DNA from: Planctomyces sp.
GTDB taxonomy: Bacteria > Planctomycetota > Planctomycetia > Planctomycetales > Planctomycetaceae
Length of the DNA: 41,119 bases
Direction of reading: 5' to 3'
Assembly: GCA_005798445.1 (NCBI GenBank)
Contig: SYJG01000457.1
Span: 1-41,119 of the forward strand
Shown: positions 17,729 through 26,527 of the stretch, piece by piece
Numbering within the stretch: position 1 is the first letter of the stretch
Layout: the number at the start of each line of letters is the position of its first letter
The notes under the pieces: generated by a model
The model's database searches: none
The model's input: only the letters and a program-made list of their open reading frames with translations
Told to the model about the DNA's origin: nothing
Position numbers and translations under genes: made by a program

Positions 17729-18517
17729 ATGGCCAATCATTTTGATCTGACGGGACGAGTCGCTCTGGTCACGGGCGGAGCGCAGGGACTCGGAGCGTCC
17801 ATCGCCCGCGCGTTGGCCGATCACGGAGCCACGATCTCGTTGCTCGACCTACAAGCGGAGGCGGTCGTTGCCGCTGCGGAGCAACTGGCTCGCGACACTG
17901 AGCGAGAAGCCGTGGGGCTGGCGTGTGACACTCGTGAGAAAGACCAAGTCGAAGCGTGCGTGAAGAGTATCGTCGAACGGTTCGGTCGCATTGACATCCT
18001 CGTCAACAACGCGGGCATTCATCGTCGCGGCACGCCTACGGATTATCAGCCGCAGGATCTGACCGACGTCTTTGCCGTGAATCTGGTCGGCTGTTATCAC
18101 GTCGCCGGAGCGGTTGGCAAAGTGATGCTTGCTCAACAGCGAGGCAGCATCATCAACGTCTCGGCCTTGGGAGGCGGCATCGTGGGACTGGGGCGTGGCG
18201 GATCGATCTACGCGATGACGAAGGGGGGCATCGTGTCGCTGACGCGCGATCTCGCGGCCGAATGGGGTTCGCAGGGAATTCGCGTCAACGCGGTGGCTCC
18301 CGGCTGGATTCGGACGCCGATGACTCAGGCTTTGCAAAACGACGCCAAACGCTCGGCCAAAGTGCTGGAGCGTGTGCCACTGCGGCGCTGGGGTGAACCC
18401 GACGATGTGGCGGGCGTCGTCGTGTTCCTGGCCAGCGATGCTGCTGCGTATGTCACCGGCTGCACGATCCCGATCGACGGCGGAGCGGCCAACGTCATCG
18501 CCATCACTGCGGAGTAA
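17729..18517 (+). CDS. Short-chain dehydrogenase/reductase (classical SDR)
   Basis: The 262-residue protein is a classical SDR, an NAD(P)-dependent oxidoreductase acting on hydroxyl or carbonyl groups in the cytoplasm. The cofactor motif TGGAQGLG is at residues 15-22, NNAG at 93-96, and the catalytic residues are Ser145, Tyr161 and Lys165 (YAMTK). An acidic residue at the end of the second strand (Asp40 in ISLLDLQ) favours NAD over NADP. The C-terminus with GWIRTPMT and TGCTIPIDGG is typical of the gluconate-5-dehydrogenase/3-oxoacyl-ACP-reductase-like group. The next gene starts four bases after its stop, so SDR and the dioxygenase-like protein form an operon, which suggests linked steps on one small-molecule substrate. 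Confidence 0.92.
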   Translation: MANHFDLTGRVALVTGGAQGLGASIARALADHGATISLLDLQAEAVVAAAEQLARDTEREAVGLACDTREKDQVEACVKSIVERFGRIDILVNNAGIHRRGTPTDYQPQDLTDVFAVNLVGCYHVAGAVGKVMLAQQRGSIINVSALGGGIVGLGRGGSIYAMTKGGIVSLTRDLAAEWGSQGIRVNAVAPGWIRTPMTQALQNDAKRSAKVLERVPLRRWGEPDDVAGVVVFLASDAAAYVTGCTIPIDGGAANVIAITAE

Positions 18518-18521
18518 CCCG

Positions 18522-19457
18522 ATGCTCGACGGAATCACACAACAACATCCCATCCCCGATGAACTCCTTGGACCGCTGGTCGAGGCGACGTCGTGTCTAC
18601 ACGACCCGGAATTGTTGCGTCGATCGTTTGCGGACAACGGCTATGTGTTGCTGCGTGATGTGCTGCCGCTCAACGATGTCTTGGCCGCGCGACGTGAAGT
18701 CTTCGTTCGGCTGGCGGAGATGGACGAGATTCAGCCGCCGGTCTCGTCGGGCATTGCAACCGGCACGAGCCGTCGGCGCGAACGCTCGCCTGATCTGGGA
18801 GCGTTTTGGAAATCGGTCAGCGAGGGAGAGGCATTGCGGCGTGTGACGCATGGACCTCGGCTGCACGAACTGGCGGGGTTATTGTTCGACGTTTCCGCAC
18901 GGCCGCACGATTATCTCTTCCTGCGGCCAGCGCCGGTCGGCAACGCGACCAACCTGCACTACGACTACCCGTTCTTCGCGGGAGGTGCGTCGCAGATTGT
19001 CACTTGCTGGCTGCCGCTGGGAGAGATTCCGATCTGCGACGGACCGCTCGTGGTCGTCGAACATTCACAACGGTTCGAGGATTTGACCGCCCCGATGCGC
19101 TCGGCGCGACTGACGGGTGATCCCCAAGCGTTCGCCGCCGCGCAAGACATCGCCTATCAGTCGTCGGCGACCGACACGTTGGAGTTCGCTCGCTCGCGGC
19201 AGACCCGACTGCTGACCACGCACTTTCAACCGGGCGACGCGATGATTTTCGGCGGCTTCACGATGCACGGCTCGCTCGACAATCACTCGCCGCTGAACCG
19301 AGTCCGATTGTCGGTCGACGTGCGTTACCAACCAGCAGCCGATCCCGCCGACGATCCGCGATTCTTCGGCCTGCATCCGTCGGGCGCGAAGGGTGGCAGC
19401 TACGGCGAGCAGAAAGCCGCACAGCCGTTGGGAACACCCTGGGTCGCTCGGCAATAG
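18522..19457 (+). CDS. Phytanoyl-CoA dioxygenase (PhyH) family protein
   Basis: The 311-residue protein matches the PhyH family of Fe(II)/2-oxoglutarate-dependent oxygenases. The iron ligands can be placed at His146 and Asp148 (LHYDYPF) and the distal His249 (TMHGS), with Arg260 in NRVRLSVD as the 2-oxoglutarate partner. FADNGYVLLRDVLP near residues 36-49 is the usual N-terminal family segment. Bacterial members hydroxylate varied small molecules, so the name does not imply phytanate. I chose the ATG at 18522, four bases after the SDR stop, because a longer in-frame reading would lie inside the SDR gene. Operon partner: the SDR upstream, which could oxidise the hydroxyl group it introduces. 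A gap of about 23 bases leads to the propeller protein. Confidence 0.88.
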   Translation: MLDGITQQHPIPDELLGPLVEATSCLHDPELLRRSFADNGYVLLRDVLPLNDVLAARREVFVRLAEMDEIQPPVSSGIATGTSRRRERSPDLGAFWKSVSEGEALRRVTHGPRLHELAGLLFDVSARPHDYLFLRPAPVGNATNLHYDYPFFAGGASQIVTCWLPLGEIPICDGPLVVVEHSQRFEDLTAPMRSARLTGDPQAFAAAQDIAYQSSATDTLEFARSRQTRLLTTHFQPGDAMIFGGFTMHGSLDNHSPLNRVRLSVDVRYQPAADPADDPRFFGLHPSGAKGGSYGEQKAAQPLGTPWVARQ

Positions 19458-19480
19458 ATCGCGAAGATGGGCGGTTGAAG

Positions 19481-20461
19481 ATGATGGCAAACGCGAAGGC
19501 TCGAATCCTCGCCATGTGGGTGTGCCTGTTCGCGGCCACGGTCTCCGTAGCCGATGAACTTTCGGGCCCGGCCGTGAACGTGGCCGAGTACGCTCCGAAA
19601 GACAGCACCTTCCGCGGTTGCACGCACCTCTTGATTCGGGACCAACTCGAAATCGTCACGACTGGCAAGCGGTTGTACTTTCGTCGCGTGGAGGAAACTC
19701 CGTTTCGCGAATCACCGTTGGCGATGTTTGATGACGCGCATACCGTCGCCTTCAATGCTCGCGACCAGTTGTACTACGCGACCGATACCGCCAACCATCG
19801 GCTATTCTCGTTTCGAGATCCGGCCGACGGTCACATCGAAAAGACCGTGACGACGCTCGCCGGAGTGAAGCTGGATCGACCGCACGACATCGTGGTGGAC
19901 TCCGACGGCTGGTTGTACGCGCTCAATCCCAACAAGTCCGAAGTGTTTCGCTTTCGCGGATTCGGAGACCAGGAAAGTCTGCTCGACCTGTCTCAGCACC
20001 TTGGCAGCTATTCGCGTGCTCTGACGGTGGTTGGCAAGAGGCTGTATGTGGTCGGCTCCAGCGCCGGCAAGATCTTGGAGGTCGACAACTTCGAGCGGCG
20101 TGAGTTTCGGGTCCATCCGAGTTTCAAAAAACGCCGCGACGCGGTGGCCGGAAGCTGGCAGACGACAGGGCTTGTCCCCAATGACGTCGATTTCCATCAG
20201 GGATACTGGTATGTGACGTCCTACTTCTGTCCAACGTATTCGCAGCAGACGGACTGCAACGAGATGAAATTCCTCCGCTTCAAAACCTGGAACGATTTCG
20301 AGACCGGAAACTGGGAGGATCTGAGCGGCCTGCTTTCGCGCGATCTCGTTCCGTACTACCTCACTCCGCATGGCGACAGTCTGTACCTGGCCACCTTTTC
20401 GCATGAAGCTCAGGATCAGCCAGGGCGGATCTACCGCGTGACTTGCCAGAAAAACAACTGA
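19481..20461 (+). CDS. Secreted beta-propeller-like protein
   Basis: The 326-residue product has a signal peptide (MMANAKARILAMWVCLFAATVSVADE, cleavage expected near residue 24). Repeated segments then look like NHL/SMP-30-type propeller blades: AHTVAFNARDQLYYATDTANHRLF, RPHDIVVDSDGWLYALNPNKSEVFRF, and later YSRALTVVGKRLYVVGSSAGKILEV. No catalytic motif is certain. Two ATGs (19481, 19484) and an upstream TTG (19475) are possible starts; I use 19481. The gene is probably co-transcribed with the SDR and PhyH-like genes upstream and ends ten bases before the convergent HEAT-repeat gene. A role in sensing or binding a ligand in the periplasm is plausible but unproven. Confidence 0.82.
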   Translation: MMANAKARILAMWVCLFAATVSVADELSGPAVNVAEYAPKDSTFRGCTHLLIRDQLEIVTTGKRLYFRRVEETPFRESPLAMFDDAHTVAFNARDQLYYATDTANHRLFSFRDPADGHIEKTVTTLAGVKLDRPHDIVVDSDGWLYALNPNKSEVFRFRGFGDQESLLDLSQHLGSYSRALTVVGKRLYVVGSSAGKILEVDNFERREFRVHPSFKKRRDAVAGSWQTTGLVPNDVDFHQGYWYVTSYFCPTYSQQTDCNEMKFLRFKTWNDFETGNWEDLSGLLSRDLVPYYLTPHGDSLYLATFSHEAQDQPGRIYRVTCQKNN

Positions 20462-20471
20462 TTTCGCCCGA

Positions 20472-22616
20472 TTACTTCGGCATCGGCAGCACGATCAGGG
20501 CATTCTCAGCAAACGTGGCCTCGCCCGCTTTGCCGTTGATTTTGTACTGAATCTTCAATTGCTTGACGGTGCTCGGAGCTGGATCGCCGCCGAAGCTGGC
20601 GTTGTAGGTTTCTGCGGACAGTGTGATCAACGGCTGGTCCCCCGCTTGCTTCTTCACGATCGCGGTCACGTCCTTCTGAGTCGCTCCTGCTCCGTACTCG
20701 GCTTTGACGATTTCGATTTTGACTTTCTCGAAGCCGGCTTTGCTGAGTTGTTCGCTGACGTTGATCCCCTTGGCTCCCAGCTTTTGAGCGACCAGCAGCG
20801 TGGTTTGAGTTGCGTCCTCTTTGAGTTCGGCAACCTTCATGAGCTTGATGGCGAACTTGAGCGTCTCGGTGCTGGGTTGGATTCGGCAGACATCCAGGAT
20901 CAGTTTTTGTTCGGTCGTATCTTTGCAGAGGTCGAACGCCTTTTGGCACATGTCGGCTCGATCTTCGTCCGGCATGGCGAAGCGGCGGGCGAGACTGATG
21001 TAGCCTTTCAAGGCTCGGTTTCGGAATTGAGCGGCCGGACCGGTCTTCGCCAGATCGAGCAGAACCGGAGCAGCATCCAGACTGGCCCACTTGCCGAGGA
21101 CTCGGCTGCCGGCATCCTGAAGCTGCGGGTTGTTGCTCTTGGCGGCGGTGCTGAGCGTCTTCAATGACTTCTCACCGCCGACATCGCCGAGGATTTCGAG
21201 CAACAAAATCTTGGAGGCCGCAGGAGCCTTGTCGATCGCGGTGGAGAGTTCCGTCGCACATGCTTCACGGTCGGGCATGCGGACGCTCGCGGTCTTCAAC
21301 GCTTGCTGAGCGGTGGCGGCATCGTCGGCATTCTTCGTGCTGATCGCCTGCGAGATCAGCACGTTGAGATTCTTCAGCGACACCGTTTCACCAAGCGCGA
21401 GCAGCGCGGCCTGGCGGATGTTCTTATCAGAGTTGTCGACGGCTTTGAGCAGCGCGGGGGTCGCTTCTTCAATCCGGCGCTGGCCCACGAGTTCGATCAA
21501 CAGCGGATACGTTTTGCCTTTGGCGTTCGGAAGCATCGCCGCGATCTGCGCGTTGACTTTGTCACCCGGCAGATCGGCAAGCGTCGCTTTCGCGGCGAGG
21601 GCCAAGTCTTCGTCGGTATCGACGGCCGTTCCCAGCAAAGCGTCCACGGACGACGCGTCGCCGACTTGGCTGAGGGCTTTGATCGCGGCCAAACGAACCG
21701 GCTTGGGGCCGCTCGCAGCCGCCTTCGAGACGGCGGCAACGACGACCGTCTCTTTGCGATCCGCCATCGCGAGAACGATCAAGGCCCCTCGTTCGGGCGT
21801 GGACTTGGCCAATTCAGCCGCGAGAGCTTTATCGACTTCACTGCCGGGAAACTCGCGAGCGGCGAATAACCCGACTTCAAACAACTTCTTGTCGGTCGAT
21901 CGCAACTGTTCGAGCAACAGCGGAATCCCCTCGTCCTTTCGGGCGAGAATCGCTCCGCGAGTCGCTTCGACGATCCGCTGCTTCGGAAGCTCCGCCTTGC
22001 GGACTTCGTCGTACAGCGTGACCGCGTCGGCGGATTTTCCTTCGGCGAGCAATCGCTCGGCACACAGCACGCAGCCCTCGGCAGCGGCCGATCGGACTTT
22101 GGCGGGACCGCTCGTCAATGCGGCTCGCACTGATTTTGTCGCAGCAGCGTTTCCGATGCGTCCCAATGCGACGGCGGCGGCGGAGGCGACTTCTTCGTCC
22201 TTGTCGCTCAATCGTTTGGTTAACGCTTCGACTGAGTTCGCATCGCGACGGACTCCAATGGAGTTCAGCACGCCGACCAACAGGTTTCCTTCGAGCGATT
22301 CCGAAGCCTTCCGCAACGCCTCATCCGGCGCTGTTCCAGGAATTGCTTCGAGCGCGATCCGCGACCACGAGGCCAACTGCGGATCGGACAGCAATTTCGC
22401 CAAATCGCCAACCGCTTCGCTGGAACCGTCAATCGCCAGCTTCTTGCAAGCAATCGCCTTGTCCTGCGGCGGCGCGTCAGATCGCAAGACCGCGATCAGT
22501 TCCTTTTCCTTCTCCGGCGAGGCCTTGAAGCCGTCGGCCGCGCGGGCAGACGTGGCGACCGCCAACATCAAAGCGGCCACAAAAACGGTGCGAGAGTATT
22601 TGTAAGTCATAGGCAT
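20472..22616 (-). CDS. Secreted HEAT-repeat protein
   Basis: The 714-residue protein starts with a Sec signal peptide (YSRTVFVAALMLAVATSARAADG, cleavage near residue 26). About residues 50-560 are tandem helical repeats of HEAT/PBS-lyase type, with recurring segments such as AVGDLAKLLSDPQLASWSRI, DEEVASAAAVALGRIGNAAA and DKNIRQAALLALGE. The C-terminal 100 residues are different and end in a beta-like stretch (VKQLKIQYKINGKAGEATF). Such proteins act as protein-binding scaffolds in the periplasm. Start choice: ATG 22616, with GGAG about nine bases upstream; that GGAG lies in the end of the palindromic element at 22622-22857. The Gfo/Idh/MocA gene lies upstream in the same direction, so the two could be one transcript interrupted by the element. 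Confidence 0.88.
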   Translation of the reverse strand: MPMTYKYSRTVFVAALMLAVATSARAADGFKASPEKEKELIAVLRSDAPPQDKAIACKKLAIDGSSEAVGDLAKLLSDPQLASWSRIALEAIPGTAPDEALRKASESLEGNLLVGVLNSIGVRRDANSVEALTKRLSDKDEEVASAAAVALGRIGNAAATKSVRAALTSGPAKVRSAAAEGCVLCAERLLAEGKSADAVTLYDEVRKAELPKQRIVEATRGAILARKDEGIPLLLEQLRSTDKKLFEVGLFAAREFPGSEVDKALAAELAKSTPERGALIVLAMADRKETVVVAAVSKAAASGPKPVRLAAIKALSQVGDASSVDALLGTAVDTDEDLALAAKATLADLPGDKVNAQIAAMLPNAKGKTYPLLIELVGQRRIEEATPALLKAVDNSDKNIRQAALLALGETVSLKNLNVLISQAISTKNADDAATAQQALKTASVRMPDREACATELSTAIDKAPAASKILLLEILGDVGGEKSLKTLSTAAKSNNPQLQDAGSRVLGKWASLDAAPVLLDLAKTGPAAQFRNRALKGYISLARRFAMPDEDRADMCQKAFDLCKDTTEQKLILDVCRIQPSTETLKFAIKLMKVAELKEDATQTTLLVAQKLGAKGINVSEQLSKAGFEKVKIEIVKAEYGAGATQKDVTAIVKKQAGDQPLITLSAETYNASFGGDPAPSTVKQLKIQYKINGKAGEATFAENALIVLPMPK

Positions 22617-22621
22617 TTGCG

Positions 22622-22857
22622 TTTACTCCGAAGGAGTTGTGTCTCAAAGCCCAGGGTTGCGAGCGAAGCGAGCTACCCTGGGAAACTGGTTGAATGATTG
22701 GTGTACCCCAACGGGGTTCCGTCTCCGGCGATTATCGAAATTCTAAGTTCGTTCAAGGCCGCAACCCCTTCGGGTAGTTCGCTTCGTTGTTCATTCAACC
22801 AGGGTAGCCCGCACGCGGGCAACCCTGGGCTATTTGGCGAAACTCCTTCGGAGTAAA
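22622..22857. repeat. Long nested palindrome, family F
   Basis: The outer arms TTTACTCCGAAGGAGTT and AACTCCTTCGGAGTAAA are perfectly inverted and are themselves hairpins. Inside lie AGCCCAGGGTTGC facing GCTACCCTGG with different tips in each arm (GAGCGAAGCGA on the left, CCGCGTGCGG on the right), then TTGAATGA and its inverse. The centre is unique. At 236 bases it is the largest element in the window and separates two co-directional minus-strand genes. Read on the minus strand, its end provides GGAG for the HEAT-repeat gene. Confidence 0.82.
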
Positions 22858-22865
22858 GGCAGAAA

Positions 22866-24164
22866 TTACAGCCGCCACGGTTCGCGGAGCGCTTCGGAGC
22901 GCATCCGGTTGGCGGGTTCGTCGTTGAGGAACATGTTGGTCTTGTTGTCGTATTGGACTTGTCGGTTGAGATACAGCGCGACGTTGGCGGCGTGGCAGGC
23001 GATGTGTGCGTTGCAGGCCGCGAGGGCGTTCGTCTTCGGCTGTGACCGAGTCTTCACGCAGTCGAGGAAATCGCGAACGTGGAACGTCGCCGGGTAGCCG
23101 CCGATCTCCAAGACCGTTCGGCCGGCCAGCAGCGACGGCGAGCTCAGCACCATCTTGCCGCTGTCCCCCGCTTCGACCCAGCCGGTCTCCCCTTCAAATC
23201 GAACGGGGCACGAGCCGAGCGGAATCCAATCCTTCTCGCGGAAGATCAGCTCGACGCCGTTCTCGTACTTCGCGACGAGGTGGCCATCCACGGGCGGGTT
23301 GTATTCGACCGGCGGCTCGCAATCGCCCATCGCCCACTGGCAGAGGTCCACGCAGTGCGAGCCCCATTCGAGTACTCCGCCGCCACCAAACGCGCCGATG
23401 AACCCGCCTCCCTTTTCAAAGTGGAAGCCGGCGAGCAGAGCCTTATTGAACGGCCGATAGGCGGCCGGGCCAAGGTAATTATTCCAATCAATCTCCTCTT
23501 TCTTCGGTTCCTCTTCGGCGGGGAGCCAACCGCTGTCCATCGCTTTCATGCCCGCCGGATGAGCGAACACCTTTTTCATCTTGCCGAGCTTCCCCGTCCG
23601 AGCCAGCTCGCACGCAAACGCGAAGTGCGGCAAGTTGCGCCGCTGCGTCCCCGCCTGAAAAATTCGCCCGGTGCGCTTGATCGTGTCTCGCAGGATCAGG
23701 CTCTGCTCGATGTTCTTCGTGCAGGGCTTCTCGCAGTAAATGTCCTTGCCCGCCTTCGCGGCGGCCATCGACATCGTGCAGTGCCAGTTCGGCCCGGTCG
23801 CAATCAGCACCGCGTCGATATCGCTGCGGTCGAGTAACTCGCGATAGTCAACGTGCATGTCGCAAAGCGTGGTCCCGTATTTCTCGTCCACCATCTTTTT
23901 GACGAGCGTTCGCCGAGCCTGCTTGACGTCGCAAACGGCAGCAAACCGGATGTCACTTTGTTCGAGGAAACAGCCAAGGTCGTACAGCCCTCGGTTTCCG
24001 ATACCGATACCGCCAATGATCAGCCGCTCGCTGGGAGCGACATTGCCGTCCAGACCCAAAGCCGAGCTAGGAATAATCGTCGGCGCCATCACCGCGGCAC
24101 TCGCCGCCGAAAGGGCCGTCTTCAAAAACCGACGCCGAGGAAGCTGCGTTGCATTGTTCGCCAT
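22866..24164 (-). CDS. Gfo/Idh/MocA family oxidoreductase, Tat-exported
   Basis: The 432-residue protein is a Gfo/Idh/MocA-type NAD(P)-dependent oxidoreductase with a Tat signal (PRRRFLKTALSAASAAVMAP, residues 9-28), as is common in planctomycetes. The Rossmann glycine motif is GGIGIGNRG (51-59), the cofactor-contact motif is YCEKP with EKP at 145-147, and the C-terminal half contains GGGVLEWGSHCVDLCQW with the catalytic-site His. Family members oxidise or isomerise sugars and inositols; exported ones carry their cofactor tightly bound. I start at ATG 24164, which has AGGAG upstream and directly precedes the Tat signal; much longer in-frame readings have no such support. It is divergent from the SRAP gene. 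Confidence 0.92.
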   Translation of the reverse strand: MANNATQLPRRRFLKTALSAASAAVMAPTIIPSSALGLDGNVAPSERLIIGGIGIGNRGLYDLGCFLEQSDIRFAAVCDVKQARRTLVKKMVDEKYGTTLCDMHVDYRELLDRSDIDAVLIATGPNWHCTMSMAAAKAGKDIYCEKPCTKNIEQSLILRDTIKRTGRIFQAGTQRRNLPHFAFACELARTGKLGKMKKVFAHPAGMKAMDSGWLPAEEEPKKEEIDWNNYLGPAAYRPFNKALLAGFHFEKGGGFIGAFGGGGVLEWGSHCVDLCQWAMGDCEPPVEYNPPVDGHLVAKYENGVELIFREKDWIPLGSCPVRFEGETGWVEAGDSGKMVLSSPSLLAGRTVLEIGGYPATFHVRDFLDCVKTRSQPKTNALAACNAHIACHAANVALYLNRQVQYDNKTNMFLNDEPANRMRSEALREPWRL

Positions 24165-24434
24165 GACTGCTCTCCTGATCGTGATGATCGACTCGCTGAC
24201 AAATCGTCCCCCGCACATCCGAGGCATGCCCGGAAGGGAGGGGAGCATATCCACGCGACATTTTCCATTCCACACACCGCTCAGCTCGTTCGGCCAATCG
24301 CTGCTGCTTTGTTCGGACATCACATCACGCGACCGTCCCTTTGAGCGGGCGTTCGGGGTGACATCTCTCGCAGATTCGCGAGCTGTTTCGTAAGTTGCTC
24401 GTCGTGATTTGTCAGCGTCTTCGGGTGATTTCCC

Positions 24435-25100
24435 ATGTGCGGTCGCTTCACGTTGCGAGCCTCGGCCAGCGAGATCGCGGAATTCTTTGAGCTGATCCGC
24501 GATCGTGTCGATTGGGACGTGCCTCGATTCAACATCGCTCCCACTCAGTCGATCCTGGCTGTTCGTGCGACGAGCGGCAGCCGCGAGCCGGTGCGGTTGC
24601 GGTGGGGGCTGATTCCGTTTTGGGCGAAGGACACCAAACTGGCGGCGAGCCTGATCAACGCGCGGGCCGAAACGGTCGCCGAGAAGCCATCGTTCCGCTC
24701 GGCGTTTCGAAAGCGGAGGTGTTTGATTCCAGTCGATGGTTTCTACGAGTGGAAGCGCGAAGGAAAAAGCAAAGTCCCGTTTTGGTTCTCGCTCCGCAGC
24801 CAGAGATTGTTTGCGTTCGCCGGGATGTGGGAGAAGTGGCAGGCTCCGGATGGGACTGTGGTGGAGACCTGTGCCACTCTGACGACGGCACCGAATGAGT
24901 TGATGGCGACGGTTCATGATCGGATGCCAGTGATTCTCAAGCCGTCGGACTATGACGTTTGGCTGGACCCGCAGATCGACAATATGAGTGTTTTGTCTTC
25001 GTTGCTGGTGCCGCTCTCGGCGGAGGAGATGCAGGCCGAGCAAGTCAGCGACGCCATCAACAACGCTCGGAACGAAGTGGATCCGCGACTCGCGACTTGA
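24435..25100 (+). CDS. SOS response-associated peptidase, SRAP/YedK/HMCES family
   Basis: This 221-residue protein is an SRAP domain protein, which forms a stable thiazolidine DNA-protein crosslink with abasic sites in single-stranded DNA and so shields them. All key residues are present: Cys2 after the initiator methionine (MCGRF), Asn75 and Arg77 in LINARAET, Glu105 in GFYEW, and His161 in VHDRMPVIL. RFNIAPTQ at 31-38 and WGLIPFWAKD at 57-66 are typical. Length matches E. coli YedK. The start is fixed by the requirement for Cys2. The gene is divergent from the Gfo/Idh/MocA gene. I see no LexA box that I would trust upstream. Confidence 0.95.
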   Translation: MCGRFTLRASASEIAEFFELIRDRVDWDVPRFNIAPTQSILAVRATSGSREPVRLRWGLIPFWAKDTKLAASLINARAETVAEKPSFRSAFRKRRCLIPVDGFYEWKREGKSKVPFWFSLRSQRLFAFAGMWEKWQAPDGTVVETCATLTTAPNELMATVHDRMPVILKPSDYDVWLDPQIDNMSVLSSLLVPLSAEEMQAEQVSDAINNARNEVDPRLAT

Positions 25101-25197
25101 AGACTATGGTTCCTCCGTCCTTTTCCTCCCCCAGTCGCGAACTCGAGATACAGCACCTGCCGCGACACTTCAAGCGACTTGCGGAAGTCGAGTAGAC

Positions 25198-25266
25198 GTA
25201 GGTGGGTCGAGCATCGAGACCCACCACATGGTGTGCGGCGGTGGTGGGTCTCGATGCTCGACCTAC
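25198..25266. repeat. REPIN-like nested palindrome, family G (GTAG foot)
   Basis: GTAGGTGGGTCGAGC is followed by GAGACCCACCAC; the right side is the inverted GTGGTGGGTCTCGATGCTCG ending ACCTAC. In each arm GTGGGTC pairs with GACCCAC after a GTAG foot. The arms are nearly identical. It lies about 100 bases after the SRAP gene and at the 3' end of the decayed minus-strand ORF. A half copy of the same family lies inside the gene at 29483-30610. Confidence 0.8.
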
Positions 25267-25503
25267 CCTACAAGAGATCTCTGGGGCCTGCGGCTTCCCT
25301 CGCCGCTTTTTCTGCCAACGAGCGAACGCGCGGTGAAGCCCTTCTTCCGTGTACGACGAGTACGGCTGAGCGTCCGGAGCCGCCTGCTCCCACCGGCGGT
25401 GCATCGCCAGAATGAACGCGTCGCAGCGGTCAATCTCCCGATGGAGCACCTCCTAGAACGCCGCCCGCTCCACCGCCAATTCGCCGGCTCTGAAATTCGA
25501 CAT
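25267..25503 (-). pseudogene. Decayed small ORF with in-frame TAG
   Basis: Reading the minus strand from ATG 25503 gives MSNFRAGELAVERAAF, then TAG at 25455-25453, then in the same frame EVLHREIDRCDAFILAMHRR and a further credible stretch (EGLHRAFARWQKKRRGKPQ). GC-rich third positions and the amino-acid pattern look coding on both sides of the stop. At its 3' end the frame runs into the family-G palindrome and continues without sense toward 25057, so the original C-terminus was probably lost to the element. I do not recognise the protein. It could be a short gene starting at a GTG just after the stop, but a broken gene is more likely. Confidence 0.45.
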
Positions 25504-25670
25504 TGTCGCTGGTGGCATTCCGAAAACCTCGCCGATACCATCCCCGCCCCGCTGAGGGATAGCGGCAATTGGGAGCGAGGAGGCGGTTGAATTTCAGTCT
25601 TCTGAAATCGCCGCCGGGTGGCACGGAGGTACCCACGATCGGAGTCACAAACCCGGTGGGACCAGGTCCA

Positions 25671-26495
25671 ATGAGCCAGACGAAGACGGCGACACACGAG
25701 ACGGAAAAAGAACTCATTCAGCGAGCACAAACGGCGGTCAGTCAATGCAACTGGACCGTCGGCGAATGCGCGGTCCAGTGGACCAAGAAGTTTGCTCGCG
25801 GCCGTACTGATGCTGATTTCGGCGAACAGGTCGGCATGTCTGGTGATCAGATTTATCAGCGGCGGCGCGTTTGCGAGACGTTCACCGACGTCAAGGAGAA
25901 TTACTCGGCGTTAAAGTGGTCGCACTATTACATCGCTCTGAATTGGGACGATGCGGCCGAATGCCTGAGCTGGGCCAACGAGAACGAAGCGACGATCGCC
26001 GAGATGAAAGCGTGGCGACGATTGCAGCTCGGCGAAGATGTCACGACGAGCGCGACGGACGATCAGGAAGCGTTGCTCGTCGGCAGCGACGGTGCGGCGG
26101 CGTTCGATGCCTACGACGGAGATCGTCCCGGTGTCGTGCGCGGCGAAGGGGATCTCGATCTCCCGGCGTCGCGTGCTCCGACGCCGGCCGGTTCGGCGAA
26201 GCGGGGCCGCGAAACCTCCGATGCCGCGACGCTCTCTGCATCGGAAGGGGAGTACGCGCCGTTCCGCACGGGAGCGACTGCTCCGCCACGCGAAGTTCTG
26301 GACGACTTGCCGGGCAACGTTCCGTCGCTGAGCGTCGAGCAGACCGTCAAGCGATTGGCGACGATGCTCGAACGCTGTGCGAAGGCGATCACGCCGGACG
26401 TGCAGCGGCAGTTCGCCAAACTCCCCGAACGAGTCCGCGTCCGTTTCGCCGCCGCGATGAAAGAATTGCGTGAGCGTGCTGCCGATTTGAAGTAA
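25671..26495 (+). CDS. Conserved hypothetical protein with HTH-like N-terminal region
   Basis: The 274-residue protein has an N-terminal helical domain (about residues 10-125) containing a helix-turn-helix-like stretch, DADFGEQVGMSGDQIYQRRR (about 45-64), then Trp-rich KWSHYYIALNWDDAAECL and AEMKAWRRLQLGED. The middle (about 130-220) is acidic and low in complexity, and a helical C-terminus follows (TVKRLATMLERCAKAI). I recall similar proteins in planctomycete genomes but no established function. A DNA-binding or ParB-like regulatory role is inferred from the HTH-like part only. The start ATG 25671 is chosen over the in-frame upstream start at 25569 because the upstream residues look non-coding. 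The HtrA gene follows after 32 bases, so co-transcription is possible. Confidence 0.78.
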   Translation: MSQTKTATHETEKELIQRAQTAVSQCNWTVGECAVQWTKKFARGRTDADFGEQVGMSGDQIYQRRRVCETFTDVKENYSALKWSHYYIALNWDDAAECLSWANENEATIAEMKAWRRLQLGEDVTTSATDDQEALLVGSDGAAAFDAYDGDRPGVVRGEGDLDLPASRAPTPAGSAKRGRETSDAATLSASEGEYAPFRTGATAPPREVLDDLPGNVPSLSVEQTVKRLATMLERCAKAITPDVQRQFAKLPERVRVRFAAAMKELRERAADLK

Positions 26496-26527
26496 CCTGA
26501 TCTCTGACTTCTGCATCGGGGTGTCTT

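Noticed and set aside
24165..25043. N-terminal extension of the Gfo/Idh/MocA frame back to 25043
   Set aside because: It would overlap the SRAP gene antisense and place nearly 300 residues before the Tat signal; ATG 24164 with AGGAG is preferred.
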